64,000 nt of DNA from Arcticibacterium luteifluviistationis (GTDB lineage Bacteria; Bacteroidota; Bacteroidia; Cytophagales; Spirosomataceae). The notes under the pieces are model-generated. The model saw only the letters and a list, made by a program, of their open reading frames with translations, did no database searches and had not been told where the DNA came from. Shown piece after piece: positions 16,531 through 23,433 of this stretch (its first letter is position 1; each line of letters starts with the position of its first letter). The stretch is from assembly GCF_003258705.1 (NCBI RefSeq), contig NZ_CP029480.1, positions 1,178,001-1,242,000 on the forward strand, written 5' to 3'. The translations under genes and the position numbers were made by a program.

Positions 16531-18999
16531 ATGAAAAAGCTATTACTTACAATTATCGCCCTTACAGGAACATTGAGTTCATGGGCACAAGCTAACTACA
16601 AAGTCACGGGGAATGTTCTCGATGAAAAATCAGAAGCCATGCCTTTCTCCAACGTGCTTTTACTTAATGAAGCCGACAGTTCTTTAAATAAAGCTGTTGC
16701 CTCTGATATAGACGGAGCTTTTATTCTTGACAATTTGACCGAAGGTGGATATTTCGTCAAAATCTCCATGGTTGGCTATTCTGATTTTATCTCTCCTAAA
16801 TTTAAATTAAACCAAGACTCTCCAACGCTAAACTTCGAACCCATTAAATTGAGCATAGCTTCAAACGAGCTAGGTGAAGTAACCGTAACCGCCAAAAAGC
16901 CATTCATAGAACAGCAGATTGACAGAACCGTTCTTAATGTAGAAAATAGCATAGTGGCTAGTGGTAATACCGCACTTGAAGTATTAGAAAAAGCCCCAGG
17001 AGTAGTGGTGGACAGACAAAACAACGCTCTTAAACTTAAAAACAAAAATGGCGTTTTGGTTCAAATTGACGGAAGGCGTAGTTATTTATCTGAAGAGGCT
17101 TTGATGCAAATGTTAAGCAACATGAATTCTGATGAAATCACTTCTATTGAAATTATAACAAATCCTTCTTCAAAATATGATGCTTCTGGTAACTCAGGAA
17201 TCATCAACATTAAACTGAAAAAGAATAAGGCATTTGGAACAAATGGTTCTATTAATGTAGCCGTAGGAGATTCCTACTTACCAAACTCCACTGATGATTT
17301 ATATAGGGCGTCCACTAATATTTCTCTTAACCATAGAAACAAGAAGGTTAATATTTTTGGAACAGCAAACGCCGGAAGAAATGCCTTTTATAGCGACAAT
17401 CATTTAATGAGAAGCACTAACTATGAGGGTTTAAGGAGTGAATTTGATCAAGTATCGCAAAGAAATGGTAACGGAATTTATAGCTCAGCCAAGCTTGGAG
17501 CAGACTACTTCGCCACGGATAAAACGACATTAGGTGTTATGTTTGATGTGAACCACTGGGACGGTAAAATGAAGTCAATAGGTTTAACAGAAATTATTGA
17601 AACTCAAAGCGATATCACAAGTCAAAATTCCTTAATTCCGAGTCAAGACCGAGACATGGACAACTGGAATTACACCGCCAACTTTAACCTAAAACACAAC
17701 TTCAATGACAAAGGAAAAGAAGTAACTTTTGATGCCGATTATAGTGGCTTCAGAAACTACGCTTTTCAAACATTCAGCACTGACTATTTTGATGGGAATC
17801 AAAATTTGACAGAAAACATTTTACAGCAAAACAGCACTCCTTCTGATATCAACATCTACGCAGCTAAAGTGGACTTTGTGATACCAACAGAAAACAAAAT
17901 AAAGATTGAGTTTGGTGCCAAAACTAGTTATGTAAAAACAGATAATGATTTCGTTTTTGAAGTAGATAATGATGGCACATGGACAGTAGATCCCAGTAAA
18001 ACTAACCACTTTGTATATACTGAATTTGTGAATGCAGCTTACTTTAACATTGGCAAACAGTGGGACAAAATAGGCTTTCAAACAGGTTTAAGAGCGGAAC
18101 ACACTAAATCTGAAGGAAAATCTATCACCCTAGACCAGTCAGTTCCTCGTTCATATTTAAGCCTTTTCCCTACGGCGTTCTTAAATCAAAAAATCAATGA
18201 CAAAAACTCGCTAAGATACTCATACAGTAGAAGAATTGGTCGCCCAAACTATCAACAGCTTAACCCTTTCTTATTCTTCTTAGACCCTTATACTTTTGAG
18301 CGTGGTAACGAATATTTAAAACCGCAGTTTACTGATAATGTAGAACTTACTTACTCTTATAATAACGCTATAACATTAACTTTGGGCTACGCCAAAACAA
18401 ATGACTTTATGATGCAAGTGATAGAGCAAGATGATGCCAGCAGAGTAACTTTTCAAACTACCACAAACCTAGAAAAAGTAGAGAACTATTCGGCAAACTT
18501 ATCGGTACCAGTGCCGGTGGCTAAATGGTGGAACATGCACAATAACCTCAACCTTTACTACGTAAAATATTATGACAGTGACCTAAGCGGCGGTAATTTG
18601 AATGTAGAGCAGGTGGCATTTAACTTTTACACTAGTAATAACTTTAGTTTCAAAAAAGGTTGGTCGGCTGAGGCAAGTATGTGGTTTAATTCACCTCAAA
18701 TAATGGGAATCATAAAGCAGTCAGGTCCTCAATACTCGGTAAATGCGGGAATTCAAAAAACAGTTTTAGAGAAAAAAGGTCGTATCAAATTAAATATCAA
18801 TGACATCTTCTTGACTTCATTTTTCGAAGGTAAGATAGACTATGAAAACGTGGATTTGAACATTGATAACAGGTGGTCTAGCAGAAATGTCACGTTGAGC
18901 TTCAACTATGCTTTCGGTAATCAAAACGTTAAAAGTAGCCGAAAAAGAAGCACAGCTACAGAAGACCTAAAAAGCAGGGCGGGTGGTAACGATAAGTAA
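16531..18999 (+). CDS. TonB-dependent receptor-like outer membrane protein (OMP_b-brl_3 type)
   Basis: The 822-residue protein has a signal peptide (ending SSWAQA), a carboxypeptidase-regulatory-like domain (residues ~22-115: YKVTGNVLDEKSEAMPFSNV), a plug-like region (NTALEVLEKAPGVVVDRQNN) and a long outer-membrane barrel. GIINIKLKKNKAFGTNGS and RIGRPNYQQLNPFLFFLDP match the Bacteroidota 'outer membrane beta-barrel family'. No SusD-like partner is adjacent, so it is not a standard polysaccharide pair; the ligand is unknown. It ends at a bidirectional terminator shared with the convergent YheT gene. Confidence 0.9.
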   Translation: MKKLLLTIIALTGTLSSWAQANYKVTGNVLDEKSEAMPFSNVLLLNEADSSLNKAVASDIDGAFILDNLTEGGYFVKISMVGYSDFISPKFKLNQDSPTLNFEPIKLSIASNELGEVTVTAKKPFIEQQIDRTVLNVENSIVASGNTALEVLEKAPGVVVDRQNNALKLKNKNGVLVQIDGRRSYLSEEALMQMLSNMNSDEITSIEIITNPSSKYDASGNSGIINIKLKKNKAFGTNGSINVAVGDSYLPNSTDDLYRASTNISLNHRNKKVNIFGTANAGRNAFYSDNHLMRSTNYEGLRSEFDQVSQRNGNGIYSSAKLGADYFATDKTTLGVMFDVNHWDGKMKSIGLTEIIETQSDITSQNSLIPSQDRDMDNWNYTANFNLKHNFNDKGKEVTFDADYSGFRNYAFQTFSTDYFDGNQNLTENILQQNSTPSDINIYAAKVDFVIPTENKIKIEFGAKTSYVKTDNDFVFEVDNDGTWTVDPSKTNHFVYTEFVNAAYFNIGKQWDKIGFQTGLRAEHTKSEGKSITLDQSVPRSYLSLFPTAFLNQKINDKNSLRYSYSRRIGRPNYQQLNPFLFFLDPYTFERGNEYLKPQFTDNVELTYSYNNAITLTLGYAKTNDFMMQVIEQDDASRVTFQTTTNLEKVENYSANLSVPVPVAKWWNMHNNLNLYYVKYYDSDLSGGNLNVEQVAFNFYTSNNFSFKKGWSAEASMWFNSPQIMGIIKQSGPQYSVNAGIQKTVLEKKGRIKLNINDIFLTSFFEGKIDYENVDLNIDNRWSSRNVTLSFNYAFGNQNVKSSRKRSTATEDLKSRAGGNDK

Positions 19000-19022
19000 A
19001 AAAAAGATTTAGCTATTCATGA

Positions 19023-19053
19023 AAGGTCTTTGATTCATTCAGAGGCCTTTTTT
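19023..19053. terminator. Shared terminator between TonB receptor and YheT genes
   Basis: An 11-bp stem with G-T pairs (19023-19033 with 19039-19049), 5-nt loop and T run follows the receptor gene. It overlaps the last codons of the convergent hydrolase gene, whose stop is at 19035-19037. Confidence 0.75.
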
Positions 19054-19997
19054 AGATCATGGTAAAACGAAAGTGCTTGATCTTCTACATAAGTACTCTT
19101 TTGACCTGACTGCATAAAGCCTACATGTCCTCCTTCTTTGGGAAGCAAAAGTTTCAAATTAGAATTACTTTCCGCCTTACCCAAGTCAAAACATTTATCT
19201 CCTAGAAATGGGTCATTTAAAGCCTGAACGATCAAAGTGGGAACCTTTATACGATTTAAAAGTGGTTTAGCCGAAGCTTTGGCATAAAAGTCAAACGCGT
19301 CTTTATAACCATGTAATGGTGCGGTGTACTTACCATCAAATTCAAAAAAGTTATTAGTTTTAGCCTCTCCCTTAAAGAAATCATTATCGGGAAACTGTAC
19401 GGATTTCTGTTTAATCTTAACTTCCAGTTTCCTAAGGAAACGGTCCATGTAAAAGCGTTTTATTGGCTTTTGCAATTCTTCCACAGAATCTCTTAAATCT
19501 AAAGGCACAGAAGCCACAGCCGCCAGTTTAACCTCCACTGGCAACAGTTCTGGTTTTTCAGCCACTAATCTTAAGGTTAAACTACCTCCCATGCTGAAAC
19601 CTGCTAGCACCACTTCTTTATAGCCTTTCTTTTTAATAGCATATTCCATTACGGCCCTCAGGTCTTCGGCATCGCCATGATGATAAAACTTAGGTAACCT
19701 GTTCATTTCACCACTGCAGCTACGGCAGTTCCAGCCCAATCCGTCAAAACCTTGCTCATGAAACTTCTGAATCATCCCTGTCACGTAATGCCGTGAAGCA
19801 TCGCCTTCGAGCCCATGTGTCACTAAAATGAGCTTATCACTGTCATTATTAAGCCATTCCAAATCTAGGAAATCACCATCTTCTAGTTCCAACCTTTCTT
19901 TCTCATAGCTTAGGCTTATCTTTCTAAAGAAACTTGGATAAATGGTTTGAAGGTGGCCTTCAAATTGCCAAAAAGGAGGAGAAAAAGAAGTTTTCAA
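19035..19997 (-). CDS. YheT-like alpha/beta hydrolase
   Basis: The 320-residue cytoplasmic hydrolase resembles E. coli YheT: FEGHLQTIYPSFFRK, THGLEGDASRHYVTGM, GWNCRSCSGEMNRLPKFYHHGD, then the nucleophile elbow GFSMGG with Ser135, and EGGHVGF for the catalytic His. The family probably hydrolyses esters; the physiological substrate is unknown. The likely start is TTG at 19995-19997, giving MKTSFSPPFWQFEG, where the family's conserved N-terminus begins. A vestigial reading frame ends 3 nt upstream. Confidence 0.88.
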   Translation of the reverse strand: MKTSFSPPFWQFEGHLQTIYPSFFRKISLSYEKERLELEDGDFLDLEWLNNDSDKLILVTHGLEGDASRHYVTGMIQKFHEQGFDGLGWNCRSCSGEMNRLPKFYHHGDAEDLRAVMEYAIKKKGYKEVVLAGFSMGGSLTLRLVAEKPELLPVEVKLAAVASVPLDLRDSVEELQKPIKRFYMDRFLRKLEVKIKQKSVQFPDNDFFKGEAKTNNFFEFDGKYTAPLHGYKDAFDFYAKASAKPLLNRIKVPTLIVQALNDPFLGDKCFDLGKAESNSNLKLLLPKEGGHVGFMQSGQKSTYVEDQALSFYHDLKKASE

Positions 19998-20000
19998 AAT

Positions 20001-20123
20001 TTATAATACTGTTTTAATAGGAATATTATCTGTAAGCGAAGAAATGAGGTTTCCGTCAGATTTCAAAGTAACAGTAAAAGCACCTTGATAGTTTTCTTTT
20101 ATAGTCTCTATAAAAAGAAAAGT
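20001..20123 (-). pseudogene. Orphan 3' coding fragment upstream of the YheT gene
   Basis: A 40-codon frame on the minus strand has coding-like composition (NYQGAFTVTLKSDGNLISSL, then TDNIPIKTVL and a TAA at 20001-20003). It has no ATG, and a TGA lies directly upstream at 20124-20126. It looks like the 3' end of a lost gene. I do not recognise the family. Chance openness cannot be excluded at this length. Confidence 0.35.
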
Positions 20124-20164
20124 TCATCTACTACATACTTTCCGGTACGACGAGATGAACTTTT
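20118..20164. terminator. Long-looped hairpin of unclear ownership
   Basis: A perfect 12-bp inverted repeat (20118-20129 with 20153-20164) has a 23-nt loop and T-rich flanks on both strands. It may be a terminator left from the lost gene, or a second terminator for the T9SS gene upstream on the minus strand. Confidence 0.45.
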
Positions 20165-20204
20165 ATTATAGCTCATTTGGCATTTTATGTATAAAAGCCT
20201 TATT

Positions 20205-20238
20205 AAAAAGCAGTAAGTCTATCGCAGGACTGCTTTTT
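20205..20238 (-). terminator. Terminator overlapping the end of the T9SS cargo gene
   Basis: A 10-bp stem (20205-20214 with 20229-20238) has its upstream arm (minus-strand sense) inside the codons for the last KKAV residues of the T9SS gene, and the stop codon in the loop. Confidence 0.65.
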
Positions 20239-22186
20239 TTGTAAATATTTGCCTCTCACCAGCCATACTTACAAAAAGGACGCCTTGCGGATTTCTTTGT
20301 GGTCTTACTTCATAACCCTCCGTAGTATTATATATTTCATAAGGAATGTTTCTTCCTGTAATATCTATAAGACGAAGGTTTGAGTCTTTTATATTCGTTT
20401 TTATTCGAATTACTTGGTCTCTTACTGGATTTTCGAAAGTGAAATAATCGCCATCAATTTCATAATTCACCGCTATTGTTTTGGAGTAAGTATATTCTCC
20501 ATCGGTATCTATTAACTTTAATCTGTAGTAGTTAACTCCTTCTTTTGGATTAAAATCATCGTAGTTATATAGCGTATTTAGTTCCTTCTCAACACGTGCT
20601 ACACCTTCAAAACTGGTTGCGTTATAGCTCTTTTCGAGTAGAAATGAATCAAAATTCTCATAGTGTGTAGCTTCCCAAGAGACGTTAATCTTACTTTCTA
20701 ACTGTTTACCGCCTAAAGAAACCAATTTTACTGGAAAAACACCAACAGCCAAACCAGCTGCAGGATCGGTGCCAACCACCAATGTATTGTTTAGAGCACC
20801 GACAGATTCACCATCCAATTCTACCGCTTTAGTTACATCAAGAATATTGGCGGGTATAGTCCCTAACCAGATTAAGCCATCTCCTCCTAGCAGATCATCA
20901 CCTACCAGGGTTAACACTAGATTATCTACTGTTACAGCTGGCACGGCCAATACTTCTTCTACAGCTGGCACTGCAGGTGTAACTATTCCCCAAATAAAAC
21001 CACCTAGCCCACTGGAAAGATCTGGAATCAACCCGAAAACAGCGTCTACAGCAGCCACCGGTGCCACATATTCTACGGCGGGTGTTACTATAGTCGTTAC
21101 AATAGACTCTACGATATGCCCCTCTTCAAAAAGGCCCAATGCACTAGAAATGACACCATTATTAGTTAATTTTCCTTTAATTAGAATATCTCCTTCTACG
21201 CTTATTTGGTTATTGTTGACAAAAGGTAAGATATCTATACCCGGTACGCCCATTTGCAAATCAGCTCCTACATGTATGTAGCCGCCATTTGTAAACTCTC
21301 CATTGTTAAAAAAACCGTTATCAACCTCCACAATGGAGCCCGCAGTATTTATAAAATGACCGTATGCATTTTGAAAATATCCAGCGAGTACTTTGGCCCC
21401 ATTAATATTATTAAGTGTACCCCCGTTTAAAAATATACCCGCGTCACCTAAAACATCAAGACCCAATTCCGCTTCAGAACCATTATTATTCCATACATCA
21501 CCCAGACCTACCTCTACCACTCTTTCTCCTAACAATCTTACCGTTCCAAAATTATTTAAAAGATCAATATCAATAGGTGAGGTTAAATAGTCACTTCCAT
21601 CTCCTTTATATCTTAAAAGCGTGACGTCTATCTCATCTTGGTCAATGTTAATAGTTCCTACATTAGACGCACCAAGTATCTTAATTCCGTCAGAACTAAT
21701 ATTAATAATTCCTGAGTTTAGAATGTTCTGAGTAAGTAAACTTCCAGAATTGATATCAATCAAACCATTATTAAGAATCCCTACATTATTAATAACTGAA
21801 TCTAAAAAAGTAAGCGTACCTGTAGTACTAGTAACAAAAGAGCCACCTTTATTAACAAGCTTGCCTCCCATCGAAATGACTGGATTTCCGTCAATTATCT
21901 TTACTACACCGCCATCATTAATTCCTAAATCAAAGTCACCAATAAAACCAGTAGGTAGTGAGACGTTAAGTGGTTCCCATTTCCCGTTATCTGTTACGCA
22001 AATATCAGCTCCAGAAAAATTATCTGTTATAAATCCAGTCCAAGTATCATTCACACATATTCCGCCGTCGCTTGACGCAACATTAGCGGCACCACTGGCA
22101 GTTGGCCAGGTAGGATTACAAACACATTGCCCGAAACCAAATTCGGGGCTTACTAAAATTATTATTAACAGTAATAGTTTCTTCAT
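20219..22186 (-). CDS. Secreted surface protein with T9SS type A-like C-terminal sorting domain
   Basis: The 655-residue protein has a signal peptide (residues 1-19). A long stretch rich in Asn, Gly, Ile and Leu (NNGLIDINSGSLLTQNILNSG and similar, ~100-340) suggests a parallel beta-helix. An Ala/Val/Pro-rich segment holds two IVTPAV units, followed by FPVKLVSLGGKQLESKINVSWEATHYEN. A ~75-residue end with NLRLIDITGRNIPYEIY and final KKAVLR fits type IX sorting domains. It should be exported and anchored or released at the cell surface. It starts 12 nt after a small lasso-leader peptide gene; the two are probably one transcript. Confidence 0.85.
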   Translation of the reverse strand: MKKLLLLIIILVSPEFGFGQCVCNPTWPTASGAANVASSDGGICVNDTWTGFITDNFSGADICVTDNGKWEPLNVSLPTGFIGDFDLGINDGGVVKIIDGNPVISMGGKLVNKGGSFVTSTTGTLTFLDSVINNVGILNNGLIDINSGSLLTQNILNSGIINISSDGIKILGASNVGTINIDQDEIDVTLLRYKGDGSDYLTSPIDIDLLNNFGTVRLLGERVVEVGLGDVWNNNGSEAELGLDVLGDAGIFLNGGTLNNINGAKVLAGYFQNAYGHFINTAGSIVEVDNGFFNNGEFTNGGYIHVGADLQMGVPGIDILPFVNNNQISVEGDILIKGKLTNNGVISSALGLFEEGHIVESIVTTIVTPAVEYVAPVAAVDAVFGLIPDLSSGLGGFIWGIVTPAVPAVEEVLAVPAVTVDNLVLTLVGDDLLGGDGLIWLGTIPANILDVTKAVELDGESVGALNNTLVVGTDPAAGLAVGVFPVKLVSLGGKQLESKINVSWEATHYENFDSFLLEKSYNATSFEGVARVEKELNTLYNYDDFNPKEGVNYYRLKLIDTDGEYTYSKTIAVNYEIDGDYFTFENPVRDQVIRIKTNIKDSNLRLIDITGRNIPYEIYNTTEGYEVRPQRNPQGVLFVSMAGERQIFTKKAVLR

Positions 22187-22198
22187 GACTCCATATTT

Positions 22199-22345
22199 TT
22201 AAGGTTGAAACTGAGAAGAGCCAAAATCAGAGATAGATCCTGTCTTCAGTGTTAATGTAGAAACTGAGCCTAGTTTTTTTAGCGTCGGCTTTTGATAAGT
22301 TCTCTTAGCCGCTTCTTGTAATTTGATAGTAGATTTTTTTTTCAT
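22199..22345 (-). CDS. 48-residue peptide with lasso-type RiPP leader motif
   Basis: ATG 22345 to TAA 22199 encodes 48 residues. Tyr17, Pro20, Leu22, Gly26 and Thr32 fit YxxPxLxxxGxxxxxT, the leader pattern bound by the recognition element of lasso-peptide synthesis. Processing by the usual rule (Thr at -2) would leave a 15-residue core, KTGSISDFGSSQFQP, with Asp at core position 7. A core starting with Lys instead of Gly is atypical. CAGGAAA lies just before the ATG. No lasso protease (B), cyclase (C) or transporter gene is in the window. Alternatively, it may be a leader-like small protein with another role. Confidence 0.75.
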   Translation of the reverse strand: MKKKSTIKLQEAAKRTYQKPTLKKLGSVSTLTLKTGSISDFGSSQFQP

Positions 22346-22453
22346 TTTCCTGAACTGTTATAGTGAGACTCTAAAGACTTCAACATCAGTAGATGAAAAA
22401 CTATGCCAAAACTGCCAGAAAAAGTCAAAGTAGTTTCCAATCGGCTACATTAA

Positions 22454-22465
22454 TGACAATTGTCA
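22454..22465. promoter_or_regulatory. Perfect 12-bp palindrome upstream of the lasso-like gene
   Basis: TGACAATTGTCA is self-complementary and lies 109 bp before the lasso-like ATG, next to a T-tract. It could be an operator for the small-peptide/T9SS transcript. It may also be chance in AT-rich DNA. Confidence 0.35.
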
Positions 22466-22534
22466 ATTTTTTTTAATATGCATTTTACACTTCTGGAAGT
22501 ATTAAGGAGGCAAGAAAAAAAATCTTAAAAAGAA

Positions 22535-22559
22535 AAAAGCCTCCTAGAAGGAGGCTTTT
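22535..22559 (-). terminator. Terminator downstream of the 55-residue gene
   Basis: A perfect 11-bp stem (22535-22545 with 22549-22559), 3-nt loop and, on the minus strand, a run of T residues. It is 150 bp beyond the small gene at 22713-22880. Confidence 0.8.
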
Positions 22560-22712
22560 GAGTACCTGAGCAAAAATTAAACTTACGCCTTTATTCAATT
22601 TTACTTACAAACCTCATTTCTTGACCTATTAGAAAATAATCTTTATTTCAGTCCGAATGATTAGATAGATAACTTTTAATGAAGCTTTATTACCTCTTTG
22701 AAACCAAACACT

Positions 22713-22880
22713 CTATTTAGCCAACACAACCGACTCTTTACTTACACTATCAATCAACCATTTTGCTCCTGAATCCCAAGTACCTTCAAGTTCCAAAGAA
22801 CTCCCATTTACTCTTTTAACTTTAAATAGTTCATTTGTACCACGGGAACGAACCCAATCGCCTTCATTAATTGTGTTCAT
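22713..22880 (-). CDS. Small 55-residue protein, SH3/KOW-like pattern
   Basis: ATG 22880 to TAG 22713 encodes 55 residues: MNTINEGDWVRSRGTNELFK, a VKRVNGSSLELEGTW strand pair, then AKWLIDSVSKESVVLAK. The GDWV..RG...F.V..V....LEL pattern suggests a small SH3-like beta-barrel. AAAGAG precedes the ATG, codon use is normal for the genome, and a terminator follows downstream. I recognise no named family and give no function. Confidence 0.65.
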   Translation of the reverse strand: MNTINEGDWVRSRGTNELFKVKRVNGSSLELEGTWDSGAKWLIDSVSKESVVLAK

Positions 22881-23250
22881 CTCTTTATTTGTTTGTGATA
22901 AAGATTAAACAAGAAATAGTAACTTAAAAGTTCTGACCTTGTCAAAAAACAAAATCACAACATACTATATATAAGTCCATTATAAAATATTCTTACATAA
23001 AAACATAAGATCTTAACAGGATAGTTAATTTATTTACGCTGTAAAATATTTTGAAATAAATTATAGCTTGAAATAAAATAAATATCAGAATTCAAAAAAA
23101 ACAGAATATAAAGAGGAGCTATTGATTTTATATAACGGTCTAACTCTATAGGATTTGCATAGAAACTGTCCGTTTTGTCCCCTATAGTGTCCCCTGAAAA
23201 ATAAAAATCCTGCATCTAGTTAATTACTAACTAAATGCAGGAAGTTTGAG
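22881..23250. other. 370-bp AT-rich spacer between the small gene and tRNA-Leu
   Basis: The region is very AT-rich. An open frame on the minus strand (23030-23215) shows low-complexity hydrophobic composition and starts inside the tRNA terminator; I do not treat it as a gene. It contains two direct copies of TGTCCCCT (23176-23183 and 23188-23195, period 12) just downstream of the tRNA terminator. Confidence 0.55.
23208..23242 (-). terminator. Terminator of the tRNA-Leu transcript
   Basis: A 15-bp stem with one C-A mismatch (23208-23222 with 23228-23242) and 5-nt loop, 8 nt past the tRNA 3' end, followed on the minus strand by TTTTTATTTTT. Confidence 0.8.
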
Positions 23251-23334
23251 TACCCGGAGCCGGGGTCGAACCGGCACGATCGTGAAATCATTGGTGTTTG
23301 AGACCAACGCGTCTACCAATTCCGCCATCCGGGC
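23251..23334 (-). tRNA. tRNA-Leu (anticodon CAA)
   Basis: The 84-nt class II tRNA begins GCCCGGATGGCGGAATTGG, with the A-box in TGGTAGACGC. Anticodon stem TTGGT/ACCAA encloses loop CTCAAAC, so the anticodon is CAA. A long variable arm follows, then the T-arm GCCGGTTCGACCCCGGC and 3' strand TCCGGGT with discriminator A. The first acceptor pair is G-U. CCA is not encoded. Confidence 0.95.
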
Positions 23335-23433
23335 ATTCTTGGTGTTGGGGGTGCAAAAATAGAATAACAGAATTTATTCACAAAGCTTTTTGAATAAACT
23401 TTTCTAAAAGTATCAAAGTCAGAGTTGAACGGC

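Larger units (their letters stand above)
22346..22712. other. 367-bp spacer upstream of the lasso-like gene
   Basis: Read on both strands, I find no coding pattern here. It holds a perfect palindrome at 22454-22465, a terminator at 22535-22559 and, directly beside it, a short match to the tRNA-Leu 3' flank (tttgagtacc, ~22557-22566). The promoter of the lasso-like/T9SS transcript must lie between 22346 and about 22470; I see no convincing TAnnTTTG box. Confidence 0.6.

Noticed and set aside
20769-22202. Open frames on the plus strand across the T9SS gene
   Set aside because: Rich in Pro/Ser/Thr as expected from the antisense of an Asn/Val/Gly-rich gene; the minus-strand gene has a signal peptide and sorting domain and explains the region.
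23030-23215. A 61-codon minus-strand frame beginning within the tRNA terminator
   Set aside because: Low-complexity hydrophobic composition, start lies inside the hairpin, and no plausible ribosome site; treated as chance in AT-rich DNA.
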